A stretch of 64,000 nt of DNA from contig JAHDDX010000001.1 of NCBI GenBank assembly GCA_020629135.1, positions 32,456 to 96,455 on the forward strand, in the 5' to 3' direction. The translations under genes were made by a program, and so were the position numbers. Of this stretch, positions 1 to 7,977 are shown in pieces. The notes beneath the pieces were generated by a model. It was given only the letters and a program-made list of their open reading frames with translations. It made no database searches and had not been told where the DNA came from. The DNA is from Hellea sp. (lineage in GTDB: Bacteria; Pseudomonadota; Alphaproteobacteria; Caulobacterales; Maricaulaceae). Positions within the stretch are counted from its first letter, which is position 1. Every line of letters starts with the position of its first letter.

Positions 1-387
1 GATCCAAGGTGTGGATGACAAAATGAGGGATTTAACGAGGTCTGGGCGTTTGGCTGCAATCTCAATAGCGACCACACCGCCCGTATGGTGTCCGCAGATT
101 GTCAACGGCCCGGAACTTAGTTTTTCAAGAACGAGAATAGCGGCTTTGGCATAATTTTCTATATTCGGTTTGGATCCGATCGCGGTCGAGCCGCCCATGC
201 CCGGTAGATCCATAGCTATGCATTTTACATCGGTTGCGAGGATTTGCATGACTTCGCGAAACTCATCCCAACTCCGTGGAGTTTGATGAAGCATAAAAAC
301 GCTTTCGGACTTCAACGTCTGCGCTTGTGTTTCTGCCAGATGAATCTGTCCGTCGTGAATGCCGTCAATGTAGCGTCGTTTGATCAA
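1..387 (-). CDS. Alpha/beta-fold hydrolase, N-terminal part (runs off the window)
   Basis: Translation of the minus strand reads as an alpha/beta hydrolase core: an early strand with the oxyanion-type segment VFMLHQTPRSWDEF, then MDLPGMGGS, then the elbow GHHTGGVVAIEIAA. The nucleophile position of the usual GxSxG elbow holds His (GHHTG), so classical serine hydrolase chemistry is doubtful. No ATG is available near the front. The best start is TTG at 387, whose last two bases are shared with the TGA of the upstream cupin gene (TTGA overlap), a sign of translational coupling. It is the third gene of an aminotransferase-cupin-hydrolase operon. The C-terminal half, including the catalytic His region, lies outside the window. 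The substrate is unknown. Fold confidence is high; function is not assigned. Confidence 0.8.
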   Translation of the reverse strand, partial: MIKRRYIDGIHDGQIHLAETQAQTLKSESVFMLHQTPRSWDEFREVMQILATDVKCIAMDLPGMGGSTAIGSKPNIENYAKAAILVLEKLSSGPLTICGHHTGGVVAIEIAAKRPDLVKSLILSSTPWI

Positions 388-788
388 CGGTTTGTTCTAG
401 TTGCTGCAGCTTCAGCTTCTTCTCGTGTTTCGAGATCTCTGAACCCGGTGGACTTTGTCAAGATGGGCGGGGTCTGAACTGAGAGAAAGGCACACCCAAT
501 ATCGGCACCCGTCGATACACTATGAAACTCGGTTTTATGAATGAGTAGTCTGTCTCCGGCTTTGACGGCGTGAGGTTGATCATTCACAAAAACCGTGGCC
601 TTGCCTTCGGTGAAAAACAAAACGGTTTCAGAAAGATTATGACGATGAGTCTGGGAGGCCTGATCCGGTTTCATAGTGACAAGATCCGCCCCGACCGCTT
701 CTTCAATCGGAGTATCGCGTGTGATCTGTTGTACGTAAAATACGTCATGTAGTTCGATTTCAACATCATTGTCTATTCGGGATTTCAT
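384..788 (-). CDS. Small single-domain cupin protein
   Basis: A 134-residue protein with one cupin_2 barrel. The first cupin motif is visible around residues 47-67 (HRHNLSETVLFF...G) and the second around 75-92 (AGDRLLIHKTEFHSV), giving the His/Glu set that normally binds one metal ion. There is no DNA-binding domain and no signal peptide, so it is a cytosolic enzyme or binding protein. A clear AGGAG Shine-Dalgarno lies upstream of the ATG at 788. It starts about 30 bases after the aminotransferase stop and overlaps the hydrolase start, so the three genes are probably co-transcribed. The context suggests modification or catabolism of an amino-acid-derived compound, but this is inference. The substrate cannot be read from the sequence. 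Confidence 0.85.
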   Translation of the reverse strand: MKSRIDNDVEIELHDVFYVQQITRDTPIEEAVGADLVTMKPDQASQTHRHNLSETVLFFTEGKATVFVNDQPHAVKAGDRLLIHKTEFHSVSTGADIGCAFLSVQTPPILTKSTGFRDLETREEAEAAATRTNR

Positions 789-819
789 TGCGTTCTCCTA
801 AGGGGGGGCTGTTCTGATT

Positions 820-1995
820 CTATGCTAAGACGGCATCCAGAGCCGAAATAAATTTGTCAAATTTTGATTGAGGTAATCCCGCCAGGTTAATTCGTCCATT
901 CGCCGCCATGTAAATTGCGTGGTCTTTACGGAGGCGAGCAATCTGTTCAGCTGTTATCGGGAGCATAGTGAACATGCCTTTGCCGTCTTTTATGAATGAG
1001 AGATTATGTTTTCCTGTGCCTTGTGCGAGTTGCATTCTTGTTAATTGAATTTGATTGCGCATCTCAGCAAGTTCCGCTTCCCAGTCTTGCCTAAGCTCAG
1101 CATCGCGCAAAATCAGGCGAACAATAGCAGCGCCGTGATCTGGGGGCATGGAATAAGAGGTGCGAGCGAGCTCAAATAAGTTAGTCAGACTAACCTCAGC
1201 TTTTTTACTTGAAGGCGTCATAACATAAAGGGCGCCGGTCCGTTCCCGGTATAATCCGAAATTCTTTGAACAAGATACGGCCGCCAAAGCTTCGGGCACG
1301 ATATCCATTACAATATTTAAACCGGACAGGTCTGTTTCCAGGCCATCTGCGAGACCATGATAAGCTAGGTCGAAAAACGGGATAAGGCCGCGCTCAACAC
1401 ATTGCTGTGCTATGCACTTCCATTGTTCCAAGTTTAGATCTACGCCAGTTGGGTTGTGCCCGCAGGCTTGTAGTAGAATGACATCGCCGGCCTGGGCATT
1501 TGTCGTGGCCATCATTACGGATTCAAAATCGACGTGGCCATTTTCACGATCATAATAATTAAAGGTTTCAATTTTTAATCCGGCGGCGGAAAAAATTGGG
1601 ATGTGATTTGTCCAACAAGGTAGCCCCACCCAGACCCGGGTATAAGGTGTTGAGCGTTTGATGATATCACCGGCTAATCTCAGGGCGGCTGATCCACCGG
1701 GTGTTTGTAGATAGGCAAAGCGTGACTTCTTGGGGCGAATGCCCCCAAAGACCAGGTGTCCCATAAGGTCCAGATATTCCATATCGCCAGCAAGGCCTAG
1801 ATAGGACTTGCTGTCTTGATTTTTGATCAGCTGGCTTTCAGCTGATTTGACGGCATTCATAACCGGCGTAACGCCCTTTTGGTTACGGTATACGCCAACG
1901 CCTAAATCAATTTTGTCTGTTCTCTTGTCCGTGTTGAATTCGTTGATCAGCTTCAACAGCGGGTCCTGCGGCGTCATGAATAGTTTTTCAAACAT
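820..1995 (-). CDS. Aromatic/aspartate aminotransferase (class I, PLP-dependent)
   Basis: A 391-residue class I aminotransferase of the AspC/TyrB group, transferring an amino group between aromatic or dicarboxylic amino acids and 2-oxo acids. The N-terminus MFEKLFMTPQDPLL, the segment DLGVGVYRN, the cofactor-binding CGHNPTGVD, the PLP lysine in SCSKNFGLYRERTGAL and the C-terminal GRINLAGL with its substrate-binding Arg are all present. In-frame upstream starts exist (TTG 2007, ATG 2001). ATG 1995 is preferred because it matches the family N-terminus and has GGGA at a sensible distance. It heads a minus-strand operon with a cupin and a hydrolase and is divergent from an Lrp/AsnC gene, which probably controls it. 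Aromatic versus aspartate preference cannot be decided from sequence. Confidence 0.93.
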   Translation of the reverse strand: MFEKLFMTPQDPLLKLINEFNTDKRTDKIDLGVGVYRNQKGVTPVMNAVKSAESQLIKNQDSKSYLGLAGDMEYLDLMGHLVFGGIRPKKSRFAYLQTPGGSAALRLAGDIIKRSTPYTRVWVGLPCWTNHIPIFSAAGLKIETFNYYDRENGHVDFESVMMATTNAQAGDVILLQACGHNPTGVDLNLEQWKCIAQQCVERGLIPFFDLAYHGLADGLETDLSGLNIVMDIVPEALAAVSCSKNFGLYRERTGALYVMTPSSKKAEVSLTNLFELARTSYSMPPDHGAAIVRLILRDAELRQDWEAELAEMRNQIQLTRMQLAQGTGKHNLSFIKDGKGMFTMLPITAEQIARLRKDHAIYMAANGRINLAGLPQSKFDKFISALDAVLA

Positions 1996-2007
1996 GGTCA
2001 TTCCCAA

Positions 2008-2128
2008 TTTGCATGTAAATTGACATAAACCAGGCGGTTATAATGATTGTTCTTAAGTTAGATTTTGTATTTTATGGTTATTTTGACTATAAATATGTGT
2101 TTCTGCAGTTAATTATGGGGCAGTATGT
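2008..2128. promoter_or_regulatory. Divergent promoter region between the aminotransferase operon and the Lrp/AsnC gene
   Basis: A very AT-rich intergenic stretch between two divergent genes. Lrp/AsnC proteins commonly repress themselves and control an adjacent divergent operon, so operators are expected here. I see several AT tracts but no long, clean inverted repeat that I could name as the operator. Confidence 0.45.
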
Positions 2129-2590
2129 ATGTTTGATAAAATTGATGTTCAAATCGTCGAAATTCTTCAAGAGCGGGGAAAGTCCACAAACTTAGAAATG
2201 TCTGAGCAAGTTGGTCTATCCGTAACCGCCTGTGTCAATAGAATAAAAAAGCTTGAAGCCGCCGGCGTTATATCAGGATATCACGCGAAACTAGATACAA
2301 GTAAAGTGGGGCTGAAGATATGTGCCCTTGTTTTGATAAAAGTTGCGAGCAATACAACTGAAACAGCTCAAAAGTTTCAAAGCGCGATCAATAAATCTAA
2401 ATTTATCACTGAGTGTTACATGACGGCGGGTGATATTGATTACGTCGCTAAAATTTATGCCAGGGATTTTGAGCATTATGAGCAGCTCATCAGGGAAGAC
2501 CTGGCAAATTTGCCTGGAATAGTGTCCATGCAGTCATTGTTTTTGTTTAGCAATGTTGTCAGCCGCCACTCGATTCCGCTGATCAATTAG
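2129..2590 (+). CDS. Lrp/AsnC family transcriptional regulator
   Basis: A 153-residue feast/famine regulator. The N-terminal winged helix covers about residues 1-50, with the recognition region SEQVGLSVTACVNRIKKLEAAGVISGY. The C-terminal RAM/AsnC ligand-binding domain (about 65-145) includes the GDIDYVAKIYARD segment that forms part of the effector pocket. Such proteins assemble into octamers and respond to amino acids. It is transcribed away from the aminotransferase-cupin-hydrolase operon with 121-133 bases between start codons, which strongly suggests local control of amino-acid metabolism. The particular amino acid sensed is unknown. Confidence 0.93.
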   Translation: MFDKIDVQIVEILQERGKSTNLEMSEQVGLSVTACVNRIKKLEAAGVISGYHAKLDTSKVGLKICALVLIKVASNTTETAQKFQSAINKSKFITECYMTAGDIDYVAKIYARDFEHYEQLIREDLANLPGIVSMQSLFLFSNVVSRHSIPLIN

Positions 2591-2789
2591 GTCTGGGGTT
2601 TCTATTCGACGATTTTCTCTTAGGCGCATGTAATTGCGAGAGTGCCGTGGGGTTTTTCACGACAGCTTGTTGTCATTGTGGATCGAAATTTCCTGGCGGG
2701 AATTTGTGTAAGTTCACATCAGTGTCATTTTAGATTTTGCAATTTCATGTCTATAGATAGCTTGATCTGGGATGATTGAAGGATTTGTT

Positions 2790-3548
2790 ATGCCAAGTGA
2801 AAAGGTTGAATTTGTCGGAGCTTTTGGCGATGCGCTTTCGGCCAAGCTTGACTGGCCTGAGGGGGAAATTAAGTCTTGGGTTCTATTTGCCCATGGATTT
2901 TCAATCGGAAAAGATTTGCGGCCAGTTCGCACGATTTCAAAAACCCTGGTTGATGACGGGTATGCTATGATGCGGTTTGATTTCACGGGTTTGGGAGAAT
3001 CCGGCGGAAATTTTTCAAATACAAATTTTACGTCAAATTGCGCGGATTTGAGAAATGCCGCGAGTTTTTTAAGAAACAATCATCGTGCACCATGCGTTTT
3101 GATCGGACATAGTTTTGGTGGGACAGCGGCATTGAAAGTCGCAGATGAAATCCCAGAGTGTAAGGCCGTCGCCACGATCGGTAGCCCTTGCGATACGACG
3201 CATATAGTCCATCAATTTGCCGACCAGCTGGAGGAAATTGAGGAGGAAGGTGAGGCGAAAGTCTTACTGGGCGGGCGTCCATTTGTTATTAAAGAGCAGT
3301 TTTTAGATGATATTGGAAATTATGATATCGCCTCGGAAATTGCGGACTTAGACCGGGCGCTCATGATTTTTCATTCGCCGCAAGACGTTGTGGTTGGAAT
3401 CGAAAATGCGGCCCATATTTACGGTAAAGCCCGGCATCCGAAAAGCTTTGTAAGCTTGGACGGTGCTGATCATTTGTTACTGAAACAACCTAGAGATGCG
3501 GAGTATGTTGCCCATGTTTTGGCGGCATGGGCCCATCGATATATATAA
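2790..3548 (+). CDS. Alpha/beta hydrolase of the type usually fused to OsmC, here standalone
   Basis: A 252-residue alpha/beta hydrolase. The start MPSEKVEFVGAFGDALSAKLDWP, the stretch FDFTGLGESGGNFSNTNFTSN and the elbow GHSFGG match the hydrolase half of proteins annotated as bifunctional alpha/beta hydrolase/OsmC. The nucleophile Ser lies in GHSFGG, an acid in SPQDVVVG and the His in GADHLLLK. The OsmC (peroxiredoxin-like) half is absent: the gene ends right after the hydrolase. An in-frame ATG exists at 2772, but ATG 2790 has GAAGGA about six bases upstream and gives the family N-terminus. It appears monocistronic. The physiological substrate is unknown. Confidence 0.85.
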   Translation: MPSEKVEFVGAFGDALSAKLDWPEGEIKSWVLFAHGFSIGKDLRPVRTISKTLVDDGYAMMRFDFTGLGESGGNFSNTNFTSNCADLRNAASFLRNNHRAPCVLIGHSFGGTAALKVADEIPECKAVATIGSPCDTTHIVHQFADQLEEIEEEGEAKVLLGGRPFVIKEQFLDDIGNYDIASEIADLDRALMIFHSPQDVVVGIENAAHIYGKARHPKSFVSLDGADHLLLKQPRDAEYVAHVLAAWAHRYI

Positions 3549-3684
3549 TCTGCAAGTATATAAACGATTTTTACTGGAAGACGGCATTGACCTTTGTTAA
3601 AATTACGTTCACGTTACAACTATTAACGGTAATTTGTAATTTTAACTACGGATGAATGGTTCATCCAGACTTTAGGGGGTTAAA

Positions 3685-5127
3685 TTGAGAAAACTATTAT
3701 TGGCATCAAGTTTAATGTGCCTGTTTACCGCTCCGGCGTTCGCCGGTGACGACAATGGCTGGTATGTCCGCGGAAATGTGGGATATGGTAGTCACACTGA
3801 TATGAACTTTGACGAGAGCCTATTGGTTGGTGATGTCGAAAGTGAAGGTAATGTCGCTGCATCATTGGGTATAGGCCATGATTTTGGTAGCTGGCGGCTT
3901 GAATTGGACGGGGATTCCCTCTGGACTGATTTGGGCGCTATCGGACAGCAGCCGGCATCATTTGCTAAGTTGCGTACGAATACATTAATGCTGAATGCGA
4001 TTTATGATTTTGAAGGCATGGGACGCTGGGAGCCCTATGTTGGCGCAGGTATTGGTTATGTCCAAGGTAAATTGGATGCGCAAGCCCACGATTTTCCAGG
4101 CGTTGCTAATGACTTCATTAATAACCCAGCTTGTTGGGGCGGAGTTGCAGGTGCTTGTTCTGTAGACGATACTGATGGCGGTTGGGGCTGGCAGCTCTTA
4201 GCCGGCTTAGGTTATAAGTTGTCAGAAAAATTGACTTGGGACACGCATTATTCCTACATGCAGGTTGCACCAGGTGGATTAGATTTCGATACGTCTTATA
4301 CGCCTGCGCTGAATAATTTAGCCCCATTTGTACACCAGGGCGAATTGGACGATGTCGGCGCGCACACATTGATGACGGGTTTCCGTTACAATTTCGGTGG
4401 TTCAGCGCCACAGCGTGTTGTCTGTTGGGACGGGTCTTATGAAAAGTCTTTAGCGGATTGTCCGTCAAAACCTGCACCTGAGCCTGTCATGTATACATGT
4501 TGGGATGGTTCTGAGGTTGAAAGCCGCAGTTCTTGTCCAGCGCGTCCAGCTCCAGAGCCAACATATTACTCTTGTTGGGATGGATCACAGGTTACGGATA
4601 TTGCAACGTGCCCCGCACAGCCGGCTCCAGAGTATACCTGTTGGGACGGATCAATTGTTTCAGATGCTGCATTCTGTCCAGCACAACAAATTGTTCAGCG
4701 CTATAACACTTGTGGTGCATCAAATGTTGCGATCTTTAACGTTCCAGCAAATGCGACGCCAAAAGTAATGTCACGCCTGGGAACTATGCCTGAGTTTGGT
4801 GACTCACATGATTTGTCTCCGACTCAGTTCTTTGAGAAGTTGCAGAACCGTTATGCGTCTAATGCGACAGATAAAGCCTATCTAGACTATCTGTTCCGCT
4901 CAATGGGCTATAATGGATTTGGTGACGCTCAAGCTTACATGTTCTCTGACGCTGTTATGGATGTCGGGACTTCCGGTATCCTGGGCTTAGGTAAGCAGCA
5001 CCACTATCAGTATTCTGTACTGCCATCTTCTGACCGCGATCGTCAGGCCTTCCGCATCCAAAGTGCGAACGGTTCAGAGATCTACTTCATGAAGACTTGT
5101 GGTAACTATTTCTATCCTTGTAACTAG
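3685..5127 (+). CDS. Outer-membrane beta-barrel protein with CWDGS repeats and an unknown C-terminal domain
   Basis: 480 residues. A signal peptide (about 1-20, cleavage after AFA) is followed by an eight-stranded OmpA/OmpW-like barrel (GWYVRGNVGYG... to TLMTGFRYNFGG, about 24-240). Next come four tandem units beginning CWDGS, and finally a 140-residue domain starting near TCGASNVAIFN that I do not recognise. In related proteins similar Cys-Pro repeats lead into an OmpA peptidoglycan-binding domain, but no NX2LSX2RAX2V-type motif is present here. The start is TTG, chosen because AGGGGGT sits at the right distance and it opens a perfect signal peptide. A strong terminator follows, so the gene is probably transcribed alone. 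Likely a structural or surface-linking envelope protein. Confidence 0.85.
   Translation: MRKLLLASSLMCLFTAPAFAGDDNGWYVRGNVGYGSHTDMNFDESLLVGDVESEGNVAASLGIGHDFGSWRLELDGDSLWTDLGAIGQQPASFAKLRTNTLMLNAIYDFEGMGRWEPYVGAGIGYVQGKLDAQAHDFPGVANDFINNPACWGGVAGACSVDDTDGGWGWQLLAGLGYKLSEKLTWDTHYSYMQVAPGGLDFDTSYTPALNNLAPFVHQGELDDVGAHTLMTGFRYNFGGSAPQRVVCWDGSYEKSLADCPSKPAPEPVMYTCWDGSEVESRSSCPARPAPEPTYYSCWDGSQVTDIATCPAQPAPEYTCWDGSIVSDAAFCPAQQIVQRYNTCGASNVAIFNVPANATPKVMSRLGTMPEFGDSHDLSPTQFFEKLQNRYASNATDKAYLDYLFRSMGYNGFGDAQAYMFSDAVMDVGTSGILGLGKQHHYQYSVLPSSDRDRQAFRIQSANGSEIYFMKTCGNYFYPCN
4423..4695 (+). repeat. Four tandem CWDGS-Cys-Pro repeats inside the porin gene
   Basis: Cysteine codons opening CWDGS occur at 4423, 4498, 4573 and 4639, giving units of 25, 25 and 22 residues plus a shorter last one. 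Each unit contains CWDGS, a variable segment and a second Cys in (D/S/T/F)CP, followed by PAPEP-like proline-rich linkers. The paired cysteines suggest a small disulfide in each unit between the barrel and the C-terminal domain. Confidence 0.9.
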
Positions 5128-5149
5128 GATTAGAAACATATCAGATATT

Positions 5150-5175
5150 AAAAGCCCCGAGAGGGGCTTTTTTTA
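5150..5175 (+). terminator. Rho-independent terminator after the porin gene
   Basis: A perfect 8-bp stem AAAGCCCC / GGGGCTTT with a GAGA tetraloop, followed directly by a run of T. It lies about 25 bases after the porin stop codon. Confidence 0.92.
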
Positions 5176-5238
5176 TGGAAAATCAAACGTTTACCGAAAA
5201 TTTCGAATTCATATCTATGGGTGTGTTTTGAATAAAGA

Positions 5239-6420
5239 ATGGATTTGGTTATTACAAATCATCGGCCAAGCAAGGAATATTTCGGTGCGCTCGATGGATT
5301 TCGCGGCGTTTTGGCTATATGCGTGGCAATCTATCATACATTTTGGTTTTCCAACCTGAACGGTACGGCCTTTTTCAATAATGGCCCCGTTGTTATTGAT
5401 CTGTTTTTTGTGTTTTCGGGGTTCCTGTTATTTCGTCTTTACGCTGAAAAAATTCAGACCGCAGAAGGGGTTATGATCTTTTTTAAACGCCGATTTGCGC
5501 GATTATATCCCTTGCACATTTTCACTTTGGCATTGTTTTTGGGGTTCGCCGTTTTACGTTTGGCAGCTCATAAAGGCGGAATATCGACCCTCGACCCGGG
5601 AGAGACGCTTCCGTTTACACCTGGGGCCACAGAAACGATCTGGAGTTTGATCTCCAACCTGACTTTGACCCATTCTATGGGGTTTCATGAGGCTTTGAGC
5701 TTTAATCCGCCCAGCTGGACAATTAGTGTAGAATTCTTTGCCTATATCATATTTGCAGCGTGGCTTTATTGGAGCCCGCCCAAAAGTCTGGGCCACATAT
5801 TAGTGATCTGTATGGGTATTGGGCTAATTTATTTCGGCTTATCTCGTGTGAAGCCGAATATGGACATTACCTATGATTACGGATTTTTTCGATGTCTGGG
5901 TGGTTTTTATACAGGTGTCGTCGGCGCCTGGATATATGGGCAATCACAGTCCACATCGTTAATCGGCAAGGCCAGCGTTGTTGTGGCAACACTATTTGAA
6001 CTTTTTGCGCTTGTGGCTTATGTAAGCTTTGTCATTTATTGCCCCGGAAAGCTTCAGTTCCTTGTGGCGCCTTTCGCTCTTTTATTCATTTATGTTTTCG
6101 CATTTGATCGCGGCTATATTTCCCGGTTTATGTCACAAACTTTATTCCGATATCTCGCTAAAATTTCCTATTCTGTTTATATGATTCATGCGCTTGTTTC
6201 GATCATCGCATTGATTTTTGCGCAACGTGTGCTGGCGAGAATCTGGGGAACTCAGTGGCTTGAGACCGGGTGGGCCGGTGATATTTATTTGATCCCTTAT
6301 CTGATTATTGTGATTGGTATTTCCCATCTCACCTGGACTTTTGTCGAACGACCTGGAAAACGGTTTATTGAAGGATGGAAAATCTGGCAAAAGCTTGAAC
6401 CGGATGCAAAATCCGGCTAA
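5239..6420 (+). CDS. Acyltransferase 3 family membrane protein (OafA/YrhL-like)
   Basis: 393 residues with about ten hydrophobic segments. The N-terminal signature is clear: EYFGALDGFRGVLAICVAIYH (conserved Arg and His of the acyl-transfer site), then DLFFVFSGFLLF. The end ISHLTWTFVERPGKRF is also typical. Such proteins O-acylate (often acetylate) sugars of exported polysaccharides, lipopolysaccharide or peptidoglycan. There is no C-terminal SGNH domain, so this is the single-domain form. No polysaccharide genes surround it, so the acceptor is unknown. It lies after the porin terminator and just ahead of queF (nine bases), so queF may share its transcript. Confidence 0.9.
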   Translation: MDLVITNHRPSKEYFGALDGFRGVLAICVAIYHTFWFSNLNGTAFFNNGPVVIDLFFVFSGFLLFRLYAEKIQTAEGVMIFFKRRFARLYPLHIFTLALFLGFAVLRLAAHKGGISTLDPGETLPFTPGATETIWSLISNLTLTHSMGFHEALSFNPPSWTISVEFFAYIIFAAWLYWSPPKSLGHILVICMGIGLIYFGLSRVKPNMDITYDYGFFRCLGGFYTGVVGAWIYGQSQSTSLIGKASVVVATLFELFALVAYVSFVIYCPGKLQFLVAPFALLFIYVFAFDRGYISRFMSQTLFRYLAKISYSVYMIHALVSIIALIFAQRVLARIWGTQWLETGWAGDIYLIPYLIIVIGISHLTWTFVERPGKRFIEGWKIWQKLEPDAKSG

Positions 6421-6429
6421 CGGGCGCCC

Positions 6430-6891
6430 ATGACAGATCAAACCTATCAAAATTTGGGTCAATTGGGATCAGATGCCAGGATCGCCGCTAATCCTGCCGA
6501 GGCTGTGCTGGAAAGAGTCGCAAATCCAACGACCGAGCCTTATCTTATTCGCCTGACATGCCCTGAGTTTACTTCTATCTGCCCGGTGACAGGTCAACCG
6601 GATTTTGCTCATCTAGTTGTCGATTATTGCCCTAAGGACTGGATCGTAGAATCCAAGAGTTTCAAGCTGTTCTTAGGGAGTTATCGCAATCATGGCGATT
6701 TCCACGAAGCCTGCACAACTGGAATCGGGCAAAGGCTTGTTCGTGAATTAGACCCGACCTGGCTTAGAATAGGGGGCTATTGGTATCCACGCGGAGGCAT
6801 TCCGATTGATGTATTTTATCAACACGGCAAAGCCCCAGAGGGACTTTGGATCCCGGATCAGGGCGTGCCGCCATATCGGGGCCGGGGTTAA
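6430..6891 (+). CDS. queF: NADPH-dependent 7-cyano-7-deazaguanine (preQ0) reductase
   Basis: 153 residues, the length of the short, unimodular QueF. It reduces the nitrile of preQ0 to the amine preQ1 in tRNA queuosine synthesis. The active-site Cys lies in [17 protein letters not shown] and the conserved acid follows in GQPD. The QueF motif [20 protein letters not shown] (NADPH/substrate binding) is complete. It begins nine bases after the acyltransferase stop. A VUT/YhhQ-like permease at 19.4 kb could import a queuosine precursor, but the two genes are not adjacent. Identification is firm. Confidence 0.96.
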   Translation: MTDQTYQNLGQLGSDARIAANPAEAVLERVANPTTEPYLIRLTCPEFTSICPVTGQPDFAHLVVDYCPKDWIVESKSFKLFLGSYRNHGDFHEACTTGIGQRLVRELDPTWLRIGGYWYPRGGIPIDVFYQHGKAPEGLWIPDQGVPPYRGRG

Positions 6892-6953
6892 CACCTAATT
6901 TTTACTGGTAATTTTTACCACGCTCACTATCTGTAATCGAAACGGAGGTGCAT

Positions 6954-7775
6954 ATGGCCAAGTTAAATGTCGCATCAGATACGCAAACAGATGAATGCGC
7001 CTGGTCGAGCCTGAGAAAAGAGGCTGCGGCTTATGCGATCAAAGAGCCAGCGCTGTCTTCATTGCTCTATGCCTCAATCCTGGAGCAGGAAAATCTGGGC
7101 GGGGCGTTGGTCAACCATTTGTCTGATAAATTGGCGACCGCCGAATTTTCACCGCTTAAACTCCGCCGCGTTCTCTCAGACGCATTAGCTCAGGACAAAA
7201 TGATAGTTGAAGGTGCAGCGCGCGATCTTCTGGCCGTTAAAGAACGGGATCCAGCCTGTCGTTCATATCTTCAGGCCTTCTTGTATTTCAAAGGCTATAT
7301 GGCCATACAAACCCACCGATTTGCGCATGCGCTGTATAATTCTGGGCGAGAATTACTCGCTTTCCATCTGCAAAACCGGGCATCTGAGCAATTTGGTGTC
7401 GACATTAATCCAGCTGCGAAAATTGGATCCGGCATCATGCTTGACCACGCTACCGCCTTTGTAATGGGTGAAACGGCTGTCATCGGCGATGATTGCTCAA
7501 TATTACAAAGTGTGACGCTTGGGGGTACCGGTAAAGCTGACGAAGATCGCCATCCCAAAATAGGAAACCGCGTTTTAATAGGCGCAGGTGCCGTTGTATT
7601 AGGAAACATTCATGTGGGTGATGATGCAAAAATCGCAGCCGGTTCAGTTGTTTTAAAGCCGGTACCTGCTAAATGTACGGTCGCAGGCGTACCCGCAAAA
7701 CCTGTTGCAGGGGCCTGCAAACAAAGCCCAAGCGAAACCATGGATCAGACTTTAGGAGAAACCCATGACACCTGA
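6954..7775 (+). CDS. cysE: Serine O-acetyltransferase
   Basis: 273 residues. It acetylates L-serine with acetyl-CoA to O-acetylserine, the sulfide acceptor in cysteine synthesis. An alpha-helical N-terminal domain is followed by left-handed beta-helix hexapeptide repeats from about residue 150, with LDHATAFVMGETAVIGDD (catalytic His-Asp region) and SVTLGGTGK. The C-terminal AGVPAKPV is typical. A GTG at 6948 lies inside the Shine-Dalgarno GGAGG, so ATG 6954 is the start. It overlaps the DUF3126 gene by 11 bases, an arrangement common in alphaproteobacteria. It complements the sulfite-reduction operon at 53-58 kb. Confidence 0.96.
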   Translation: MAKLNVASDTQTDECAWSSLRKEAAAYAIKEPALSSLLYASILEQENLGGALVNHLSDKLATAEFSPLKLRRVLSDALAQDKMIVEGAARDLLAVKERDPACRSYLQAFLYFKGYMAIQTHRFAHALYNSGRELLAFHLQNRASEQFGVDINPAAKIGSGIMLDHATAFVMGETAVIGDDCSILQSVTLGGTGKADEDRHPKIGNRVLIGAGAVVLGNIHVGDDAKIAAGSVVLKPVPAKCTVAGVPAKPVAGACKQSPSETMDQTLGETHDT

Positions 7776-7977
7776 GCAAATTGTCAGTGTTCGAAATTAC
7801 CTTTGTAACCGTCTCGGGACCGAAGCGATCACGATTAAGCCGCGCAAGGTTTCGGACAGTGTAGAAGTTTACTTGAACGACGAAATTTTAGGGCTTCTCT
7901 ATGTTGATGATGAAGATCCCAACGACGTTTCTTATGATCTGAATATCTCTATTCTTCAGCAAGATCTCGACGCATGA
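7765..7977 (+). CDS. DUF3126 family small protein
   Basis: A 70-residue acidic protein matching the DUF3126 family by its N-terminus MTPEQIVSVRNYL and the segment SVEVYLNDEILGLLYVDDEDPNDVSYDLNI. The family is largely restricted to Alphaproteobacteria and is often found beside cysE, as here. The gene overlaps the end of cysE and the beginning of the next gene, so the three are translated from one message. No function is established. A role linked to cysteine synthesis is suggested only by the constant neighbourhood. Confidence 0.9.
   Translation: MTPEQIVSVRNYLCNRLGTEAITIKPRKVSDSVEVYLNDEILGLLYVDDEDPNDVSYDLNISILQQDLDA

Noticed and set aside
244..477. Plus-strand open frame of 77 codons
   Set aside because: It lies opposite the alpha/beta hydrolase and cupin genes, whose translations show clear family motifs. 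It has no ribosome binding site or recognisable product.
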